DNA from: Rhodococcus triatomae
Lineage (GTDB): Bacteria; Actinomycetota; Actinomycetes; Mycobacteriales; Mycobacteriaceae
Direction of reading: 5' to 3'
Length of the DNA: 64,000 nt
Assembly (NCBI RefSeq): GCF_014217785.1
Contig: NZ_CP048814.1
Coordinates: forward strand, 4,402,001 to 4,466,000
Within the stretch, counting starts at the first letter, position 1. Each line of letters starts with the position of its first letter. Positions 53,514 through 64,000 of the stretch are shown one piece after another. The position numbers were made by a program, and so were the translations under genes. The notes below the pieces were generated by a model. That model saw nothing but the letters and a program-made list of their open reading frames with translations, was not told where the DNA came from and did not search any database.

Positions 53514-54455
53514 TCACGCGCGCTTGCGCTCGTCGGTCTTCTTCGCGGCCGTCTTCTTCGCCGGGCTCTTGCGTGCTCCCGTCTCCTTCGTGGGCGCCTT
53601 CTTCGTGGTCGTCGTGCGCGCGGGTGCCTTGCGCGTGGCCTTCTTCGCCGACGTGCGTGATTCGGACTTGCCGCCGCCCGCGGCTTCCACGCTGCGCTGC
53701 AGTGCGGCGACGAGGTCGACGACCTCGGCGTCCTGGCCGGGTTCGGCGGCCTCCTCCGTCGCGATGACCTTCTTGCCGCCGCTGGCGATCATCTCGTCGA
53801 GGAGTGCCCGGAGCTGTTCCTGGTACTCGTCCGTGAAGTCCTCCGGCGTGAAGTCCGCCGACATGCTCTCGACGAGAGTGCCGGCCATGGCGAGTTCCTT
53901 CTTCTGCGGCTTCTCCGCACCGTCGAGGGACGGGAAGCTCACCTCGCGGACCTCGTCGGGCCACAGCAGAGTCTGGATCACCAGTACCCCGTCCCGGGAA
54001 CGCATCGCCGCGAGCCGGGTTCGCTGCCGCAGGGTGAAGTGCACGATCGCGGTGCGGTCGGTGTCCTCGAGTGTCGTCGCGAGCAGGACGTAGGCCTTCG
54101 GCGAGGATCCGTCGGGTTCGAGGTAGTAGCTCTTCTCGAAGAGGATCGGGTCGATCTGATCGTTCGGGACGAACTCGAGCACCGGAATCTCGTGTTTCTC
54201 CGCAGCCGGGAGCTCGGCGAAGTCCTCGTCGGTGAGGATGACCCGCACCCCGTCCTCGGACTCGTAGGCCTTGTCGATGTCGGCATAGGGGACGACCTCT
54301 CCGTCGACGGAGCAGACGCGCTGGTACTTGATCCGTCCGCCGTCCTTCGCGTGGACCTGGTGGAACCGGATGTCGTGGTCCTCCGTCGCCGAGTACACCT
54401 TCACCGGGACGTTGACGAGACCGAACGCTATCGAACCTTTCCAGATGGACCGCAT
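53514..54455 (-). CDS. ku: Ku DNA-end-binding protein
   Basis: Homodimeric ring protein for bacterial non-homologous end joining, recruiting LigD. The 313 residues open MRSIWKGSIAFGLVNVPVKV and include DIRFHQVHAKDGGRIKYQR, YLEPDGSSPKAYVLLATTLE and ELAMAGTLVESMSADFTPED. A lysine/alanine-rich C-terminal tail of about 50 residues (ARKSPAKKTAAKKT) resembles the DNA-binding extension of some actinobacterial Ku. ligD is not in this window. ATG 54455 has GATCAT six bases upstream, a possible leaderless -10. The longer frame reaching 55754 is a shadow. Confidence 0.95.
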   Translation of the reverse strand: MRSIWKGSIAFGLVNVPVKVYSATEDHDIRFHQVHAKDGGRIKYQRVCSVDGEVVPYADIDKAYESEDGVRVILTDEDFAELPAAEKHEIPVLEFVPNDQIDPILFEKSYYLEPDGSSPKAYVLLATTLEDTDRTAIVHFTLRQRTRLAAMRSRDGVLVIQTLLWPDEVREVSFPSLDGAEKPQKKELAMAGTLVESMSADFTPEDFTDEYQEQLRALLDEMIASGGKKVIATEEAAEPGQDAEVVDLVAALQRSVEAAGGGKSESRTSAKKATRKAPARTTTTKKAPTKETGARKSPAKKTAAKKTDERKRA

Positions 54456-54550
54456 CACCCCATGATCGCCCAGAATCCCGCCCGCGGCGACAAGAACCGG
54501 TCGAGAGCGATGTTTTCCGTGGGCGGCCCGGAACGGTCTCGTTCCGGCTC

Positions 54551-55684
54551 TCAGAGAGCGGACCGGGCCAGCGTCCAGCGGAGCCCGGCCGGGACACCGC
54601 GGAACAGGGCCCACATGGCCCGCGCGGTTCCCGCGAGATCGTCCCGGCCGGAGAGGAAGGCGCGCTGGTCGGTCTCGGGGAGATCGAAGAAGGCGTCGAA
54701 GAACTCTGCCGTCCGATCCGGCCGGAGCCGGAGGAGGGATTCGAGCCCGGCCCCGCGCAGGCGGTGTACCGCGCGGGCCCGAGCAGGCCACAGCGCCTTG
54801 TCCGGACTGCGGCCCGAGACCAGGGCCGAGACGAGCGTGTCCGCCGCGTCGAGGGAGGCGGCGACGCTGTACCCGGTTCCCGGATGCGTCAGACCGGCGC
54901 GGGCTCCGAACGCCAGTGCAGGAGTGGCGGTGTTGCCGGGCTCCACCGCGAAGTGCACGCGTTCGGTCGGCGCGCCGTCGGGGATCCGTACACCGCGGGC
55001 GCGCAGTCGACGGTGCAATCGCGTCCGGAGTTCGTCGACACCCGTCGCGGGCCGGCCGACGAGGCATGTCTCCTCGAGGAGGACGTGATCCGCCGAGATC
55101 GGTACGGCATACAGAAACGAGGCCGGGGCTGCCGGCGGGGCACCGTGATCCGGGCGCCAATCCATGAACCAGGCCTCGCCGTCGCCGAGCGCCGGCGCCG
55201 CGACGTCTCGGGGGAGGACCATCCCGAATGCGGTCTGTTCGGCTCTCCCCGGGGCGATACGGGTCCCGCGGGCGTCGACGACGGTGTGGGCGGACACCTC
55301 GCGTAGATCGGGGACACCGGGAGTACGCACGGTTGCCGTCCGGGACGTGAGCGCCACGGCCACGCCGGAAATCACCTCCACCTCGTCGAGGGCGAGTGCA
55401 CGCTGGACTGCGGCGTTGTCGAGCACTCCGTAGGCGCGGGTCAGGGCGCGCTCGCGGGTTGTCCAGACGCGGGGAGAGCGGACGTGGGTGCGCAGGACCC
55501 GGGTGCCGAGCCAGGCCGGAACCTCGTCGGCCCACAGTGCGTAGGTCGGCGTCCACGACCTGGCCGGGCGCGGGTCGACCGCCACGGTCCGCAGCCCGGA
55601 CCGGGCAGCCCGGTGTGCCAGCGCTCGGCCGGCCGGCCCGAGACCGACGACGAGGAGGTCGGCGATCGGGGAGGGGGGAGGCAC
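54551..55684 (-). CDS. crtL: Lycopene cyclase (CrtY/CrtL flavoprotein family)
   Basis: Cyclises lycopene ends in carotenoid synthesis. The 377 residues begin with the dinucleotide-binding LLVVGLGPAGRALAHRAARS and include TPTYALWADEVPAWLG, VVDARGTRIAPG, the membrane-interacting FGMVLPRD region, FLYAVPISADHVLLEETCL, and the cyclase-typical AGLTHPGTGYSVAASLDAAD. Other crt genes are not in the window. GTG 55684 is chosen because TACCCT lies 6 bases before it; the 21-residue extension to 55747 is unsupported. Beta- versus monocyclic activity cannot be told. Confidence 0.88.
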   Translation of the reverse strand: MPPPSPIADLLVVGLGPAGRALAHRAARSGLRTVAVDPRPARSWTPTYALWADEVPAWLGTRVLRTHVRSPRVWTTRERALTRAYGVLDNAAVQRALALDEVEVISGVAVALTSRTATVRTPGVPDLREVSAHTVVDARGTRIAPGRAEQTAFGMVLPRDVAAPALGDGEAWFMDWRPDHGAPPAAPASFLYAVPISADHVLLEETCLVGRPATGVDELRTRLHRRLRARGVRIPDGAPTERVHFAVEPGNTATPALAFGARAGLTHPGTGYSVAASLDAADTLVSALVSGRSPDKALWPARARAVHRLRGAGLESLLRLRPDRTAEFFDAFFDLPETDQRAFLSGRDDLAGTARAMWALFRGVPAGLRWTLARSAL

Positions 55685-55696
55685 GAGCGAAGGGTA
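55684..55696 (-). promoter_or_regulatory. Leaderless promoter of the lycopene cyclase gene
   Basis: On the minus strand TACCCT (55696-55691) is followed by 6 bases and the GTG at 55684. No ribosome site precedes it. Confidence 0.55.
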
Positions 55697-56004
55697 GCCG
55701 AGCGGCCGCGCAGATGCTCCGACCTGGGAGCTTTCCGGTCGGTGCACAGATCACGTATCGAGTACATCAGCACTGCAGTCGATACAGTAATGATGAGATA
55801 TCGAGTCGGGCCGTGACGGAATACCAGGAAAGCCAGAATTGCTGCACTCGTCGGCGGCTCCGACGTAGGCGATCTCACTGCATCGACCGACAAATGCAGG
55901 CGATTCGGATCGGCCCGCCACGGTAAAGTGGGCAGTTCGTGTGCCTGCGGCCGAACCCCACCGGCCGCGAACCACACCCAGCCCCGAACACACGAGGAGA
56001 TTCG
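55697..56004. other. Intergenic region between lycopene cyclase and ABC-F genes
   Basis: About 310 bases without a convincing gene and with lower GC at 55750-55870. It holds GTATCG...CGATAC arms (55755-55760 and 55780-55785) and two TATCGAGT copies 43 bases apart (55756, 55799). TACAGT at 55783-55788 is a -10-like box followed by an 8-codon frame at 55790. TAAAGT at 55924-55929 is the better -10 candidate for the ABC-F gene and would give it a leader of about 68 bases. The repeated TATCGAG words could be operator half-sites. Confidence 0.4.
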
Positions 56005-57636
56005 TTGATCACCGCCACTGATCTGGAAGTGCGAGCCGGCGTGCGCACGCTGTTGTCTGCGCCCGGGCCCGCCCTACGGATCCAGCCGGGCGACCGGATC
56101 GGGCTGGTCGGGCGCAACGGCGCGGGCAAGACGACGACGCTGCGCATCCTGGCGGGCGAGGGGGAGGCGTATGCGGGCACGGTGATCCGCAACGGCGATC
56201 TCGGATACCTGCCGCAGGACCCCAAGGAAGGCAACCTCGACGTCCTGGCGAAGGACCGCGTCCTGTCGGCACGCGGTCTCGACGACATCCTCCGCGGGAT
56301 GGAGAAGCAGCAGGCGATCATGGCCGAGGCCGTCGACGACGCCGAGCGTGACGCGGCCGTCCGCAAGTACGGGGTTCTCGAGGACCGGTTCTCCGCTCTC
56401 GGCGGGTACGTGGCCGAGTCCGAGGCGGCGCGGATCTGTAGCAGCCTCGGGCTGCCGGACCGCGTCCTGGAGCAGGCGCTGCGCACCCTCTCCGGAGGCC
56501 AGCGCCGCCGAGTCGAGCTGGCCCGGATCCTCTTCGCGGCGTCGGACGGCTCCGGCGGCAAGTCGAATACGACCCTGCTCCTCGACGAGCCGACGAACCA
56601 CCTCGATGCCGACTCGATCACCTGGCTGCGCGGATTCCTGCAGGGCCACGACGGCGGCCTCGTCGTCATCAGTCACGACGTCGACCTGCTCGCCGACGTG
56701 GTCAACAAGGTGTGGTTCCTCGATGCGGTGCGCGGCGAGGCGGACATCTACAACATGGGCTGGAAGAAGTACCTCGACGCCCGTGCCACCGACGAACAGC
56801 GCCGCAAGCGTGAGCGGGCGAATGCCGAGAAGAAGGCGGGCGCGCTGCGCGCTCAGGCGGCCAAGCTGGGAGCGAAGGCGACGAAGGCGACAGCCGCACA
56901 GAACATGGCCAAGCGTGCCGACAAGCTCCTCGACGATCTCGACGAGATCCGCGTGGCGGACAAGACCGCGAAGATCCGGTTCCCGACTCCGGCCGCGTGC
57001 GGCAAGACGCCGCTCATGGCGAAGGAACTGACCAAGGTCTACGGGTCCCTCGAGATCTTCACCGGGGTCGATCTCGCGATCGACCGCGGTTCCCGCGTGG
57101 TGATCCTCGGCCTCAACGGTGCGGGAAAGACGACGCTGCTCCGGTTGCTGGCCGGTGCCGAGACTCCGGATCTCGGTGAGCTCGTTCCCGGATACGGACT
57201 GAAGGTCGGGTACTTCGCGCAGGAACACGACACGATCGACGACGAGGCGAGTGTGTGGGAGAACATCCGGCATGCTGCGCCGGACGCGGGGGAGCAGGAC
57301 CTGCGTGGGCTGCTGGGTGCGTTCATGTTCACCGGCCCGCAGCTCGAACAGCCCGCCGGGACGCTGTCCGGAGGTGAGAAGACCCGGTTGGCGCTCGCGG
57401 GCCTCGTCTCGTCGGCGGCGAACGTGTTGCTTCTCGACGAACCGACCAACAACCTCGACCCGATCTCGCGCGAGCAGGTTCTCGACGCACTCCGCAGCTA
57501 CGAGGGTGCCGTCGTACTCGTGACCCACGATCCGGGCGCGGCCGAGGCGCTGAACCCGGAACGGGTCATCATGCTTCCGGACGGCACCGAGGACCACTGG
57601 TCGCAGGACTACCTCGAGCTCATCCAGCTGGCCTGA
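56005..57636 (+). CDS. ABC-F family ATPase
   Basis: Soluble twin-cassette ABC protein of 543 residues that probably acts on ribosomes. Cassette 1 has GLVGRNGAGKTTTLRILAG, LSGGQRRRVELARIL and LLLDEPTNHLDADS. The interdomain linker is charged and helical (QRRKRERANAEKKAGALRAQ). Cassette 2 has ILGLNGAGKTTLLRLLAG, LSGGEKTRLALAGL and LLLDEPTNNLDPIS. No membrane segment. TTG 56005 (LITATDLEVRAG) lies about 5 bases after GAGGAGA and matches the recalled Rv1473 start; the frame to 55939 is extra. Whether it gives antibiotic protection or serves housekeeping translation is unresolved. Confidence 0.93.
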   Translation: MITATDLEVRAGVRTLLSAPGPALRIQPGDRIGLVGRNGAGKTTTLRILAGEGEAYAGTVIRNGDLGYLPQDPKEGNLDVLAKDRVLSARGLDDILRGMEKQQAIMAEAVDDAERDAAVRKYGVLEDRFSALGGYVAESEAARICSSLGLPDRVLEQALRTLSGGQRRRVELARILFAASDGSGGKSNTTLLLDEPTNHLDADSITWLRGFLQGHDGGLVVISHDVDLLADVVNKVWFLDAVRGEADIYNMGWKKYLDARATDEQRRKRERANAEKKAGALRAQAAKLGAKATKATAAQNMAKRADKLLDDLDEIRVADKTAKIRFPTPAACGKTPLMAKELTKVYGSLEIFTGVDLAIDRGSRVVILGLNGAGKTTLLRLLAGAETPDLGELVPGYGLKVGYFAQEHDTIDDEASVWENIRHAAPDAGEQDLRGLLGAFMFTGPQLEQPAGTLSGGEKTRLALAGLVSSAANVLLLDEPTNNLDPISREQVLDALRSYEGAVVLVTHDPGAAEALNPERVIMLPDGTEDHWSQDYLELIQLA

Positions 57637-57661
57637 CCGGTGCTGGCCTGCCCGGGCTCGG

Positions 57662-59140
57662 TCACGCGAGCCCGGCCAGGTCCCGCAGCACGACGTGGTT
57701 GCGGTCGTGGAAGGTGCCGAGGGTGTATTCGGGGAGGAACGCCATCGTGGCGAATCGGGACCGACGCGTCCATCGCAGCGCCTGCTCGGAGGCGGTGCGA
57801 TGGAAGTTCACCTGGTATCCGCCCGTGTACAGGTGGAGCAACGTGTAGCCGCCCGGGTATCCGGCGCCGCTGCCGGTCTCGAGGTATTCGACCGCGGCGT
57901 TCGTGTCGCCGCGAGTGACGCGGCACCGGTGCGTGTGGCCGGCGAGCATGAGGAACACCCCCGGGTTCGAGGCGTGTAGCTGTTGGAGACGCTGTGCGTC
58001 GGCGTCCGCGAGGACGAATCCGGGGCCACCCACATTCGTCCCGGCCGATTCCCGGGTGACCGGGTGGTGTGCGAGCATCATCGTGGGGCGGTCGGGTTCG
58101 TCGGCGAGGGTCCGCTCGATGTCGGCGAACTGTTCCGCCGAGATCACCCCTCCCGCGGCGTCCAGGTGGGTGGAATCGACGCCGAGGACGCGCAATCCGC
58201 CGACGTCCCTCGTCCACGCGGTCTGGAACGGGACGAACGCGTCCCCGAACGCGTCGAAATGGTCCGTGCCCGGAATCGGGGAGGCGGTGTCGTACCCGGC
58301 GTCGGGATCGGACTCCGGAGTGTGCGGCCGGTCGTGATTGCCGCGGGTGACACTGTATTCGTGCCCCAGCCGCCCGTATCCGTCGAGGAGTTCGCGGGCC
58401 CGCCGGACCTCCGTGGGTCGCGCCTCGCTGGTCAGATCGCCGTTCACCACCAGATGCGCGACATCGTGCCCTCCGATCTCGGCCAGGGCGGCAGAGAGCA
58501 TCACCTCTGCGAACGGGGGCAGACCCGGCTCCTGCTCGACGGCCCGGGGAAAGTCGCCGAACAGGAGGCCGTGGCGGTCCTCGCCGACATGGGTGTCGTT
58601 GAGGACCGCCACGGTCCCGACGAACCGTCCTGGCGGCGGCACCAGGGTGCGGACGACTCCCGCGATCTCCGGTGACGCGGGCGTCCTCGTGGCGACCAGG
58701 GTGGGGACCGCCCGCCGGCCCGCCGAACGCGCTTCGAACCGATACTCACGTCCGGGTTCGAGGCCGGACACCGTGACCAGGTGCGAGATGCGTGGGGTCG
58801 GATCGGAATGCGCGAGCGGTGGCGGGCCTGCGGAGTCGGCGGGACCGAGGGACACCTCGGTGTCGGCCTCGGTGAACGCGGGCAGTCCGTCGGGGCCGGG
58901 GGAGGCGACCGCATACGTGACCCAGGACAGCGTCACCGAGGTCGTGGTGACCGTCACGACCTCGAGATCGGCGGCGAGGACCGCCGGGCTCCTCGCGGTG
59001 CTCGCCGCGGCGCCGAAGCCGAGGCCCGCGACGGTGAGGGCGCCGATGCCGGCACCGCGCAGCAGCGTGCGACGCGAGAGGTGCGGTGAGGCGGGCCGAG
59101 AGTACGGCAGGGACTGCCGCGGGGAGGACGTCGTCGACAT
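57662..59140 (-). CDS. Tat-exported metallophosphoesterase
   Basis: A 492-residue secreted calcineurin-like phosphoesterase. The twin-arginine signal is SRRTLLRGAGIGALTVAG near residues 22-40. A fibronectin-like purple-acid-phosphatase N-domain follows (about 55-160: VVTVTTTSVTLSWVTY). The metal ligands are visible as NDTHVGEDRHG, VVNGDLTSEARP, VTRGNHDRPHT, MMLAHHPVT and LAGHTHRCRVT. The substrate is probably an extracellular phosphate ester. ATG 59140 follows TACCGT by 7 bases, so it is leaderless; the longer frame runs through a tandem repeat and is not coding. Confidence 0.9.
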   Translation of the reverse strand: MSTTSSPRQSLPYSRPASPHLSRRTLLRGAGIGALTVAGLGFGAAASTARSPAVLAADLEVVTVTTTSVTLSWVTYAVASPGPDGLPAFTEADTEVSLGPADSAGPPPLAHSDPTPRISHLVTVSGLEPGREYRFEARSAGRRAVPTLVATRTPASPEIAGVVRTLVPPPGRFVGTVAVLNDTHVGEDRHGLLFGDFPRAVEQEPGLPPFAEVMLSAALAEIGGHDVAHLVVNGDLTSEARPTEVRRARELLDGYGRLGHEYSVTRGNHDRPHTPESDPDAGYDTASPIPGTDHFDAFGDAFVPFQTAWTRDVGGLRVLGVDSTHLDAAGGVISAEQFADIERTLADEPDRPTMMLAHHPVTRESAGTNVGGPGFVLADADAQRLQQLHASNPGVFLMLAGHTHRCRVTRGDTNAAVEYLETGSGAGYPGGYTLLHLYTGGYQVNFHRTASEQALRWTRRSRFATMAFLPEYTLGTFHDRNHVVLRDLAGLA

Positions 59141-59153
59141 TCCGACTACGGTA
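59140..59153 (-). promoter_or_regulatory. Leaderless promoter of the phosphoesterase gene
   Basis: On the minus strand TACCGT (59153-59148), then 7 bases, then ATG at 59140. The 14-base repeat array begins 38 bases further upstream, where activator or repressor sites would lie. Confidence 0.6.
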
Positions 59154-59190
59154 TCGGCTCCGGGTGAGGGGAACGTGACGCCCGGGCGGC

Positions 59191-59316
59191 CGTGTCTCGA
59201 ACGACGTGTCTCGAACGACGTGTCTCGAACGACGTGTCTCGAACGACGTGTCTCGAACGACGTGTCTCGAACGACGTGTCTCGAACGACGTGTCTCGAAC
59301 GACGTGTCTCGAACGA
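59191..59316. repeat. 14-base tandem repeat, nine perfect copies
   Basis: Nine identical head-to-tail copies of CGTGTCTCGAACGA span 126 bases between acnR and the phosphoesterase promoter. Because 14 is not a multiple of three, every frame reads the same 14-residue peptide and stays open, producing false reading frames on both strands. The unit is only weakly palindromic (GTC...GAC ends). The array ends 21 bases before the acnR stop (59338). Confidence 0.97.
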
Positions 59317-59337
59317 CCGGATCCCGGGCGAACGGGT

Positions 59338-59904
59338 TCACTCGTGCTTGCGCACGGACTCCTCGACCAGGTCCAGTACCGCATCGAGTTGGGCTCCGGT
59401 GTTGCCGGACGCGATCCTGGCGATCAGCCCGTCGAGTACGAGATCGAGGTAGCCGACGAGAACCTCGGTCGGTACGTCGTCCCGGAGGCGGCCGGCGGAC
59501 TTCTGTGCGGCCAGGCGCGCGAGCGTCGCCTCGGTGAGTTCCTGGGATCGCTGCAGCCAGCTGCGCCGGAACTCGGGGTCGGTGCGCAGACGGCGCGCGA
59601 TCTCCAGACGCGTGCCGAGCCAGTCGTACTGTTCCGGCTGCGCGAGCATGTCGCGCATGACCTGGACGAGACCGCCCTCGGCGACGACGTCGGCCATCCG
59701 GGTGGCGTCCTCGTGGGCGAGGGCGAGGAACAATCCGTCCTTGTCCTTGAAGTGATGGAAGATCGCGCCGCGGGACAGTCCGGTGGCGTCCTCGAGCCGG
59801 CGGACGGTCGCGCCGTCGTAGCCGTACTCGGCGAAACACCGGCGGGCGCCGTCGAGGATCTGGCTGCGCCGTGCCGCGAGATGGTCCTCACTGACCTTGG
59901 GCAC
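59338..59904 (-). CDS. acnR: AcnR, TetR-family repressor of aconitase
   Basis: TetR regulator of 188 residues. The N-terminal HTH spans about residues 12-55 (ILDGARRCFAEYGYDGATVR; GLSRGAIFHHFKDKDGLF). The rest is the ligand/dimer domain. Its place directly after acn on the same strand is the arrangement of AcnR in Corynebacterium, which represses acn, and of Rv1474c in mycobacteria. The acn promoter carries an exact match to the recalled AcnR motif. GTG 59904 (VPKVSEDHLAARR) lies 7 bases after AGGA. The gap to the acn stop is 184 bases and includes a hairpin. Confidence 0.92.
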   Translation of the reverse strand: MPKVSEDHLAARRSQILDGARRCFAEYGYDGATVRRLEDATGLSRGAIFHHFKDKDGLFLALAHEDATRMADVVAEGGLVQVMRDMLAQPEQYDWLGTRLEIARRLRTDPEFRRSWLQRSQELTEATLARLAAQKSAGRLRDDVPTEVLVGYLDLVLDGLIARIASGNTGAQLDAVLDLVEESVRKHE

Positions 59905-60036
59905 TGTCGATTCCTACTTTCGGGATGGGCTCACGTCGTGTCGGGACCGGACGATCCTCGTGGGTATCGAGCTCGGGGGCTCCGGGGTAACGGGGCTCGG
60001 CAGCGGGAGGTTCGGGAACGGGAGGTTCGGGAACGA

Positions 60037-60074
60037 CGCACGGCGGACCCAGCCGGGGCTGAATCCGCCGTGCG
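60037..60074 (-). terminator. Hairpin after acn
   Basis: CGCACGGCGGA (60037-60047) and TCCGCCGTGCG (60064-60074) are a perfect 11-bp inverted repeat with a 16-base loop, 15 bases past the acn stop. No T-run. It may attenuate read-through from acn into acnR. A 15-base direct repeat (CGGGAGGTTCGGGAA, two copies, 60004-60033) follows in the direction of transcription. Confidence 0.6.
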
Positions 60075-60088
60075 CACGAGCAGAGTGA

Positions 60089-63210
<3,122 letters not shown>

Positions 63211-63834
63211 ATGTCTGCACCTTTCGTGACTGTGTTGCCGCTCGGTGCGGCCTCGCCGGCCGCTACCGCGGTTCCGCACGTGGCTGCTCTTCCGCGTGCG
63301 GTGGAATTGCCCTCCGGGGTGGAGGTGTCGGAGATCCTCGCCGACGTGGCCGCGGACGGCGTCGCGGCGCCGGACGCCGTGGTGGACGAACTGCTGGCGG
63401 TCGTCGATCGCGCGGCCGGGCACGGAATCGACCTGAGCATCGTCGTACTCGAGGAGAACCCGACCCGCGATTCGGAACTACGTGACCTGGCCACCGACGT
63501 CGGCGCCGAGGAGGGCGGGACGGTTCTGGTGCTCAGCCCCAACTGGGTGGGCTCGTACAGCGACTCGATCAGCCGAGTCCAGCTCGAGTCCGGGCAGGAC
63601 CGGACCTACACCGGGGGCGACGCGGTGGTGGCTGCGGACAACTTCGTCGACGACCTGCTGGAGCCGGGCCCACCGTGGACCCTGCTGACGGTCCTCGTGC
63701 TCGGTGTCGTCGCACTGGCGACGGCGGCGCTGATCCGGGCGAAGCTCCGACGCGGGGACGATGCGCCTGCCTCTTCGTCGGAGGGAACCGGCGATCGGCA
63801 CGTTCCGGAGGATGCGCCCTCGGCGCGACCCTGA
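63211..63834 (+). CDS. Single-pass membrane protein, DUF6676/Rv1476-like
   Basis: A 207-residue protein. After an Ala/Val-rich N-terminus comes a soluble alpha/beta region (VSEILADVAADGVAAPDAVV; LSIVVLEENPTRDSELRDLA; LVLSPNWVGSYSDSISRVQ), then one transmembrane helix (WTLLTVLVLGVVALATAALI, about residues 156-176) and a charged cytoplasmic tail. No N-terminal signal peptide is clear. In mycobacteria the corresponding gene lies between acn and ripA, a septal peptidoglycan hydrolase, so an envelope role is plausible. ATG 63211 directly follows GGATGAGAG. Function unknown. Confidence 0.82.
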   Translation: MSAPFVTVLPLGAASPAATAVPHVAALPRAVELPSGVEVSEILADVAADGVAAPDAVVDELLAVVDRAAGHGIDLSIVVLEENPTRDSELRDLATDVGAEEGGTVLVLSPNWVGSYSDSISRVQLESGQDRTYTGGDAVVAADNFVDDLLEPGPPWTLLTVLVLGVVALATAALIRAKLRRGDDAPASSSEGTGDRHVPEDAPSARP

Positions 63835-64000
63835 ATCGTCGATTCGCGCTACGTACTCCCTCGGCCGGAGTCCGAATTCCGACCGTTTTCCGACTGTCGA
63901 CGCCGAGGGGTCGACCGACCGAGTTGTCCGGTTTCGGGACGCCGCTGTCGACGTTCGTCCGGCATTTGTCCGATTACTCCCGTTCGATACGGATGATTCC
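63835..64000. other. Non-coding end of window
   Basis: The last 166 bases contain no open frame of note. In related genomes a NlpC/P60 hydrolase (ripA) follows, so this is probably its upstream region; no riboswitch or promoter could be assigned in the part that is visible. Confidence 0.4.

Noticed and set aside
59191..59316. CRISPR array
   Set aside because: The repeats are directly adjacent with no spacers and only 14 bases long; no cas genes are nearby.
63835..64000. c-di-AMP (ydaO-type) riboswitch before an expected ripA
   Set aside because: Known from related hydrolase genes, but the visible 166 bases show no recognisable conserved block and the gene itself is outside the window.

Overview
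The window is a gene-dense, very GC-rich stretch of actinobacterial chromosome. Gene order follows the mycobacterial core segment from dfp (coaBC) and metK through the riboflavin genes, uvrC-rapZ-yvcK-whiA, gap-pgk-tpi, the pentose-phosphate operon, the suf operon and acn, to the gene before ripA. This is recalled synteny, not a search. GTG starts, TANNNT -10 boxes placed 6-7 bases before start codons, a PEP carboxylase, a lycopene cyclase and no mycobacterial PE/PPE genes point to Mycobacteriales, most probably Rhodococcus. No prophage, insertion sequence, CRISPR array, tRNA or rRNA was seen.

Layout. 1-4440: end of coaBC, metK, and a PriA that lacks the Walker A motif. 4441-7560: an accessory block with a PadR regulator and its likely operator, a secreted lipase and a transglutaminase-like protein. 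7679-11272: fmt and rsmB, with corA convergent. 11519-16315: rpe, ribD, ribE, ribBA, ribH and a PH-domain membrane protein. 16434-21554: uvrC-rapZ-yvcK-whiA, coupled by start/stop overlaps. 21795-25282: gap-pgk-tpiA and secG. 25343-28189: ppc. 28520-34975 (minus): tkt-tal-zwf-opcA-pgl, the whole pentose-phosphate entry as one coupled operon. 35249-38719: ctaB, a quinone oxidoreductase, a small hypothetical protein and ctaA. 38745-41098 (minus): a CysJ-like reductase and flavodoxin as separate genes, then a secreted pentapeptide-repeat protein whose ribosome site lies in a hairpin. 41234-44759 (minus): an ABC-2 exporter and mptB. 44970-51608: sufR-B-D-C-S-U-T, ending in a strong terminator. 51813-57636: a zinc alcohol dehydrogenase with a DUF4334 partner, Ku, lycopene cyclase and an ABC-F protein. 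57662-62893 (minus): a Tat-exported phosphoesterase, AcnR and aconitase. 63211-63834: a DUF6676-type membrane protein.

Three themes stand out. First, at least seven genes (rpe, uvrC, the gene at 37327, ctaA, mptB, the lycopene cyclase and the phosphoesterase) carry a TANNNT box exactly 6 or 7 bases before the start codon, the geometry of leaderless mRNAs; ppc and ku may be further cases. Second, cis-elements can be matched to regulators encoded here: a SufR-type repeat before sufR, an AcnR-type repeat in the acn promoter and a PadR-type palindrome before padR. Third, short perfect tandem repeats recur inside protein linkers (RibD, UvrC, SufR, the alcohol dehydrogenase) and between genes (a 14-base unit nine times before the phosphoesterase). 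They look like minisatellites that could vary between strains.
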